Shown piece after piece: positions 7,625-11,363 of a DNA stretch of 11,363 bases; the first letter of the stretch is position 1, and each line of letters begins with the position of its first letter. Source of the DNA: Sanchytrium tribonematis. Taxonomy: Eukaryota > Sanchytriomycota > Sanchytriomycetes > Sanchytriales > Sanchytriaceae. Position numbers and translations under genes: made by a program. Under the pieces are notes generated by a model. It saw only the letters and a program-made list of their open reading frames with translations, was not told the origin of the DNA and searched no databases. Where the stretch lies: positions 1 through 11,363 of the forward strand of contig JADGIG010000261.1 of the NCBI GenBank assembly GCA_018985235.1, in the 5' to 3' direction.

Positions 7625-9326
7625 AATTAACAACAATTGCTGTATTGCACCAGTAACAGGGGTTGCTTGTTCTGGGGGAATCATTAGTTCAATAAGTTGG
7701 ACAGATATTTACTTTAATGGGACTTTTCCGACTTCACAACCCATATTTCCCCCTCAATTGACATATTTCAATGTGGAATTCAATGCATTAACTGGAGAAC
7801 TACCAAAAACAGGATATCCAAGTACATTAAAGTTCTTTTCAGTCACTCACAACAATCATATGAATGGAACCATTCCTCGATTCCCAGACGGACTAGAGAC
7901 ATTAGCTGCTGGAGACAATAGTTTTTCTAATTTCGCAACACTGCCTACAAATCTAACGTATTTAGATATAAGTCAAAACTTTGTTTTATATAAAGAATTT
8001 CCAAGTCATTGGCCTCCCAATTTACTAGCTTTAGGTGTTCAAAACAACAACATGAATGGCACTGTCACCAATTTACCTGATGGCTTGCTTATGTTGACAC
8101 TCCGTGGAAATAAAATCACTGGTACCATTCCAAAACTACCCAGCAAGTTAGTCGATTTCACAATTTGCTCAAACCAAATCACAAATATTACTTATCCACT
8201 CCCCGACACAATCACAAATATCAACATGTACTCCAATATAATCAAAGCACCACTTATTTTACCACCTTTGATTCAATCTTATTACGCAAATTCGAATTTA
8301 TTGTACGGACCAATTCCAAGTGTTTTACCCCCTACTTTAGGTGCATTTGTCGTGGGAATCAATCAATTGACTGGAGATATATCCAATTTGACATATTATC
8401 ATGTGCAGCCCAATTTTAATTCTCCTTTAACCGATCTCGAAATGCAACACAATTTTTTGACTGGTCATATGCCTAAATTACCAGCCCTTTTGAAAGTACT
8501 CAAATTACATTATAACCAATTAAGTGGCCCTGCTGTTCCTATTCCAGATACTGTCACCTGGTTACAAATTGGCAATCAGCCTCTAACTGGAACCATCCAC
8601 ATGAAACAACCAGTCATGCTTGAAATTGACAATACTTTAATTCATGATGTGATTGTAGATGATGCATCTCAATTGACTATTAATTATTGTAAAGTATCAG
8701 GGACTCCAACTTTAAATAATACAAATGTGGAATCATTTTTTCAAATTTGTGAAAGAACAGATTTATTTTTATATATTCCACCAGTCTACAACACCACAGA
8801 TATTGGGTATACATCAACAATAGATTCATCAACTATTGATTCATCGATGGCTACTAGTGATGCTATTATGTTCACTAAAAGTGCCACTTTACAGAATTCG
8901 CAATCATTTGCCATTTCTGCAACTATTTCAGAAGAAAATCAAGAAGTATTGGCATCCATCATCACCAGAAGAATCAAATTTGCAATCAGCACAGCATTAT
9001 TGTCTATCAATACCACCCAATATGCATCTACCTTGCAAATATCCACAACAACCACAAAATTGTCTCAAACAACAATGGCACATTTCCAATATCAACCTGA
9101 ACCACTCCAATTTAATATCAGTATATCCTCAATCATCAGAATAGCCATATCCATTATGATACTCGTGAATATATTCCGTGATACGCCATGGAAACACTCA
9201 AAAACTGTTAAAATGAATCGATTTTCAACTACAAAATCAGTAAAAACATGGGGTATTTCCACAAATTCATCTGTTAAACAATCCATGATGACATCCATGG
9301 GCACATCTGTCAAAACAGGCTTTTAA
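7617..9326 (+). CDS. LRR-C, receptor-like LRR membrane protein lacking a signal peptide
   Basis: 569 residues. The N-terminal cap (CC, GVAC and ISW within residues 8-30) is followed by about twelve LRRs of 20-23 residues with the LPxxLxxLxLxxNxxxG pattern (to about residue 345), the family C-terminal cap (IHMKQP, DTLIHDV, TPTLNN, QIC), and a Ser/Thr-rich stalk (about 395-495). A transmembrane helix follows at about 504-523, then a PWK motif and a basic, Ser/Thr-rich tail of about 45 residues. The expected topology is LRRs outside and the tail inside, without a kinase domain. The chosen ATG aligns with internal Met33 of LRR-B, so the leader and first cap residues are missing. Upstream in this frame there is a TAA at 7602-7604. 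The start overlaps the LRR-B stop (ATGGATGA). Without a leader the protein may not reach the surface, so it may be a 5'-truncated pseudogene despite its intact frame. Confidence 0.8.
   Translation: MDEINNNCCIAPVTGVACSGGIISSISWTDIYFNGTFPTSQPIFPPQLTYFNVEFNALTGELPKTGYPSTLKFFSVTHNNHMNGTIPRFPDGLETLAAGDNSFSNFATLPTNLTYLDISQNFVLYKEFPSHWPPNLLALGVQNNNMNGTVTNLPDGLLMLTLRGNKITGTIPKLPSKLVDFTICSNQITNITYPLPDTITNINMYSNIIKAPLILPPLIQSYYANSNLLYGPIPSVLPPTLGAFVVGINQLTGDISNLTYYHVQPNFNSPLTDLEMQHNFLTGHMPKLPALLKVLKLHYNQLSGPAVPIPDTVTWLQIGNQPLTGTIHMKQPVMLEIDNTLIHDVIVDDASQLTINYCKVSGTPTLNNTNVESFFQICERTDLFLYIPPVYNTTDIGYTSTIDSSTIDSSMATSDAIMFTKSATLQNSQSFAISATISEENQEVLASIITRRIKFAISTALLSINTTQYASTLQISTTTTKLSQTTMAHFQYQPEPLQFNISISSIIRIAISIMILVNIFRDTPWKHSKTVKMNRFSTTKSVKTWGISTNSSVKQSMMTSMGTSVKTGF
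8811..8840 (+). repeat. 15-bp tandem repeat in the LRR-C stalk
   Basis: Two adjacent 15-nt units encode (S/T)STID, followed by a partial third (TCATCG). The repeat is short, diverged at a few positions and in frame. It lies at the start of the Ser/Thr-rich stalk, the same protein region that carries the 54-bp repeat in LRR-A. Confidence 0.55.
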
Positions 9327-9330
9327 TAAA
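9325..9330 (+). terminator. AATAAA overlapping the LRR-C stop codon
   Basis: The stop TAA at 9324-9326 is part of TAATAAA, so the poly(A) signal begins inside the stop codon. Only 34 bp separate this stop from the next start at 9361, so the 3' UTR of LRR-C and the 5' leader of the F-box gene must be very short or overlap. Confidence 0.55.
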
Positions 9331-9360
9331 TTCATAAATCATCTTAACCCCTTGTCAAAC

Positions 9361-10416
9361 ATGGATGCTCAAAAATTGCCATTTGAATTATTAATCAAAT
9401 GTATCCCACACCATCAACTATTTTTACTCAATAAACCATTAACCAATGTTTATTTCCAATATTATTATACTGAATATACTATTTCTCACAAATATCCATA
9501 TTTGCCAACATCCAATATTTTCAATTTAAATGCCATGATTCACCATTTAATCATTCAGAAACCAATTGATATTGATTTTAATCAATTAACCAGTCTCAAA
9601 TCTGTTAAAATTAAGATAGTAGATGGTTTACTCATGAATTTAATACGCAATGAACCTGATGTGTTTAAACAATTGGCATATTCCCATATTGTAATGAATA
9701 TCACCTCATTATCACTTTATAGACCATCTAATGAGTCGTATATGGACCATATTATCCAATTTAAACAATTAAAATCACTTTTAATGCCTAAGTTGCATCC
9801 AAACATGTCCAATTTAAATGAATTATCCCAATTAACTCATCTCACCATCATGGATATCAAAGATACATTCGACTACAATACAGTACATCCATTTATACAG
9901 ATTACTCATTTAACCATTTTTAGAGCCACACAACATTTCATCAATCAATGTCTCAAATTATTCCCAAATGTCTCTCATCTCCAATTTAAATTATCTAAAA
10001 ATGGATTAAATGCATCCAATCTTACTCAAATCACTCATTTCACAACAGAACAACCCATGTCACAATTCCCTCCCAATCTCAAATATTTAAAATGTATTGG
10101 TGCCACCATTCATGTGGATTTGCCACATTCTATTCAATCTTATGGCCATGTCTTTTATTGTGGATGGCATCAACAAAATGAAATGAATTTTATTTATAAA
10201 ATGATGGAATACATGTCATTTTATTCAAATATTTTAATTTATTTGATTTGTGATGGATATTTCATGATTTCAAATCAATTAGTGCCGAATGATGTGTGGC
10301 ATGATGTAAAATATAGGCATATAGAGATATTAAATGGATATTATCATTATTATAAAGATGGGGCACATGATTTATTTCATAAATATACACAAGAAATGTA
10401 TTTGAATGAAAAATAA
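9361..10416 (+). CDS. F-box-like / LRR (FNIP-like) protein
   Basis: 351 residues from ATG 9361 (MDAQKLPFELL) to TAA 10414-10416. The N-terminus, with LPFELLIKCIP followed by LFLLNKPLTNVYFQYYY, fits the start of an F-box (LPxEL then a hydrophobic helix). The rest is rich in irregular leucine/isoleucine repeats such as LTHLTI, VSHLQF and LKYLKC, with a PPNLKYLKC block resembling LRR or FNIP units. F-box/LRR proteins usually bind Skp1 and present substrates to SCF ubiquitin ligases; that role is inferred from weak motif similarity. No signal peptide or membrane helix is evident, so it is probably cytosolic or nuclear. It follows LRR-C on the same strand after 34 bp but is not an obvious member of that family. 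Confidence 0.7.
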   Translation: MDAQKLPFELLIKCIPHHQLFLLNKPLTNVYFQYYYTEYTISHKYPYLPTSNIFNLNAMIHHLIIQKPIDIDFNQLTSLKSVKIKIVDGLLMNLIRNEPDVFKQLAYSHIVMNITSLSLYRPSNESYMDHIIQFKQLKSLLMPKLHPNMSNLNELSQLTHLTIMDIKDTFDYNTVHPFIQITHLTIFRATQHFINQCLKLFPNVSHLQFKLSKNGLNASNLTQITHFTTEQPMSQFPPNLKYLKCIGATIHVDLPHSIQSYGHVFYCGWHQQNEMNFIYKMMEYMSFYSNILIYLICDGYFMISNQLVPNDVWHDVKYRHIEILNGYYHYYKDGAHDLFHKYTQEMYLNEK

Positions 10417-10427
10417 ATAGATTTATT
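10412..10427. terminator. Paired convergent poly(A) signals
   Basis: Plus-strand AATAAA at 10412-10417 overlaps the F-box gene stop (10414-10416). TTTATT at 10422-10427 is AATAAA on the minus strand, about 20 nt after the stop of the minus-strand gene (10447-10449). The two signals lie four bases apart in a 30-bp intergenic space, so transcripts from both sides must overlap or end almost together. Confidence 0.6.
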
Positions 10428-10446
10428 GAATTTGAGAATGCCGTTG

Positions 10447-11133
10447 CTAAATCATATCTTGATAAAGCAATTCTAAATTTGCTTGAGTGATGGCTTGTAA
10501 ATTAATTTTAAATTTGGCCTGAATTGCACGAATGTTGGAATTTGACCACTTAAAATTTAGAAATGCCTCTTGTTGTATTTGAATTAGCCAATAAATTCTT
10601 TGTAAATTATTTTCTTGAATGGCTGTAGATAATTTTAAATCAAATAATCCCATTAAATCTTCTTCTTTTTTTAAAATGAAACCTGGTTGCATCAACACCT
10701 CATATAAATGAGCAAAATTATGTGTTTTTAATGATGTTGTCACTGCTTCCTGTAAAGTATTTGGATATTTCACAAATCGTTCAAAATATTTCATTACAAT
10801 TTCTTTTACGCCAAAAGTCATTTTCCAATTGTAATTATTAAACAAACATACATGAATCCAATTGTATCCTCTATATGATTTGACTACATTATAAATGTAG
10901 ATTTTATTCATTTCGAGCATTTTAATACAATTATCACTTGTAAATTGTCGTCTGTAAACATCATAAACTGGTTGGAGCACATTATCTGTTACAAATAGAC
11001 TCGACTCTTCATACATTGGAACCTTGGATAGTAACTCTATAGCTTTATCTTTATATTGACTACCATTTTCACCAATCAAGTATGTAAAGAAGTGAGCAAA
11101 TTGATTTTTACATGTGTAAACATTGTGCGTCAT
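10447..11133 (-). CDS. Hypothetical protein, probably all-helical, start uncertain
   Basis: I do not recognise this protein. From the ATG at 11133 it is 228 residues; an in-frame ATG at 11181 would add 16 (244 residues) but would overlap the plus-strand gene starting at 11134, so I prefer the downstream start. Visible features: a Cys/His-containing N-terminus (MTHNVYTCKNQF), a Tyr-rich stretch (about 75-105 from the preferred start), and a C-terminal half of alternating charged and hydrophobic residues (LMGLFDLKLSTAIQENNLQR and on) that looks helical, possibly a repeat solenoid of the ankyrin or HEAT kind. No signal peptide, membrane helix or catalytic motif is clear. It is convergent with the F-box gene. 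Confidence 0.6.
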   Translation of the reverse strand: MTHNVYTCKNQFAHFFTYLIGENGSQYKDKAIELLSKVPMYEESSLFVTDNVLQPVYDVYRRQFTSDNCIKMLEMNKIYIYNVVKSYRGYNWIHVCLFNNYNWKMTFGVKEIVMKYFERFVKYPNTLQEAVTTSLKTHNFAHLYEVLMQPGFILKKEEDLMGLFDLKLSTAIQENNLQRIYWLIQIQQEAFLNFKWSNSNIRAIQAKFKINLQAITQANLELLYQDMI

Positions 11134-11363
11134 ATGACACGAGGGGATTTCGATTTGGAAGATCCGCCTCGATTGCGTCAATTTTCGCGCATAATAAACA
11201 GTTCATTTTCACATTTGAACAGAGAAACGAATAGTCATTTTACTATTCATTGCAAACCCAATAATACTTTCGCGTATTATGACATGAGAAAACATAAAAG
11301 ATTTATTTTGGCAAATGTGCCACCAGATATATGTGCAAAGTCATTGCGTAGGTTCCTTCGGGG
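11134..11363 (+). CDS. 5' part of a gene leaving the window; possible RRM protein, perhaps Rrp7-like
   Basis: The frame is open from 11035 to the window end, and the first ATG is at 11134 (MTRGDFDLEDPPRLRQ), giving 76 complete codons. It is richer in CG dinucleotides than its neighbours. The segment KRFILANVPPDICAKSLRRF (about 55-74) matches the first strand and helix of an RRM, of the form LFVxNxPxxxxxxxLxxxF. A preceding HFTIHCKPN stretch followed by such a strand recalls the ribosome-biogenesis factor Rrp7, but with so little sequence this is a suggestion only. It abuts the minus-strand gene head to head with no spacer. An upstream exon joined by an intron cannot be excluded. Confidence 0.5.
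   Translation, partial: MTRGDFDLEDPPRLRQFSRIINSSFSHLNRETNSHFTIHCKPNNTFAYYDMRKHKRFILANVPPDICAKSLRRFLR

Noticed and set aside
8165-9313. Open frames at 8165-8419 (+), 8836-9144 (+) and 9092-9313 (-) inside LRR-C
   Set aside because: Out-of-frame shadows of LRR-C, whose own frame carries the LRRs and membrane helix.
11230-11280. Two small inverted repeats (AATAGT/ACTATT at 11230-11247 and ATAATAC/GTATTAT at 11261-11280)
   Set aside because: Stems of 6 and 7 bp with 6-nt loops inside a probable coding frame are expected by chance in AT-rich DNA; no T-run or known element follows.
1-11363. tRNA, rRNA, CRISPR array or bacterial operon signals
   Set aside because: No cloverleaf-like segment, rRNA motif or spaced direct repeats were seen, and the LINE and poly(A) signals argue against a bacterial source.

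Overview
The window looks like nuclear DNA of an AT-rich, gene-dense, intron-poor unicellular eukaryote. The evidence is AATAAA signals on or next to stop codons, an APE-type LINE with a poly(A) tail and a perfect target-site duplication, and secreted or transmembrane LRR proteins. A chytrid-like fungus or an amoebozoan would fit. A giant-virus segment is a weaker alternative, given the compact layout and the F-box/LRR protein. I cannot name the species.

Layout from left to right. (1) Bases 1-6058 hold the 3' part of a plant-RLP-like LRR surface-protein gene (here LRR-A), cut in two by a retrotransposon at 905-5847 and also carrying an in-frame TAA. (2) The retrotransposon is a non-LTR element of about 4.94 kb. 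It has one intact 1625-codon ORF: N-terminal region, ubiquitin-like segment, APE endonuclease, reverse transcriptase, zinc-binding-like motif and RNase H. It is flanked by identical 21-bp duplications. Removing it with one duplication copy rejoins the LRR-A frame, including its transmembrane anchor. (3) A 211-bp spacer with CCAAT motifs leads into LRR-B (6270-7624). LRR-B is broken by a deletion of about 16 nt and lacks its C-terminal anchor. (4) LRR-B runs directly into LRR-C (7617-9326), which keeps its LRRs, Ser/Thr-rich stalk, membrane anchor and tail but has lost its signal-peptide region. The B/C boundary therefore looks like a deletion between tandem paralogues. (5) 34 bp further on is an intact F-box-like/LRR protein (9361-10416). 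(6) Convergent to it is an unrecognised 228- to 244-residue protein on the minus strand (10447-11133, possibly to 11181). (7) A further plus-strand gene starts at 11134 with no gap and leaves the window. It may encode an RRM protein, perhaps Rrp7-like.

The main story is a tandem family of receptor-like LRR surface proteins undergoing birth and death, recently hit by an apparently intact LINE. The most unusual protein feature is the ubiquitin-like segment just before the LINE endonuclease. Domain and homology statements come from motifs read by eye, without database searches.
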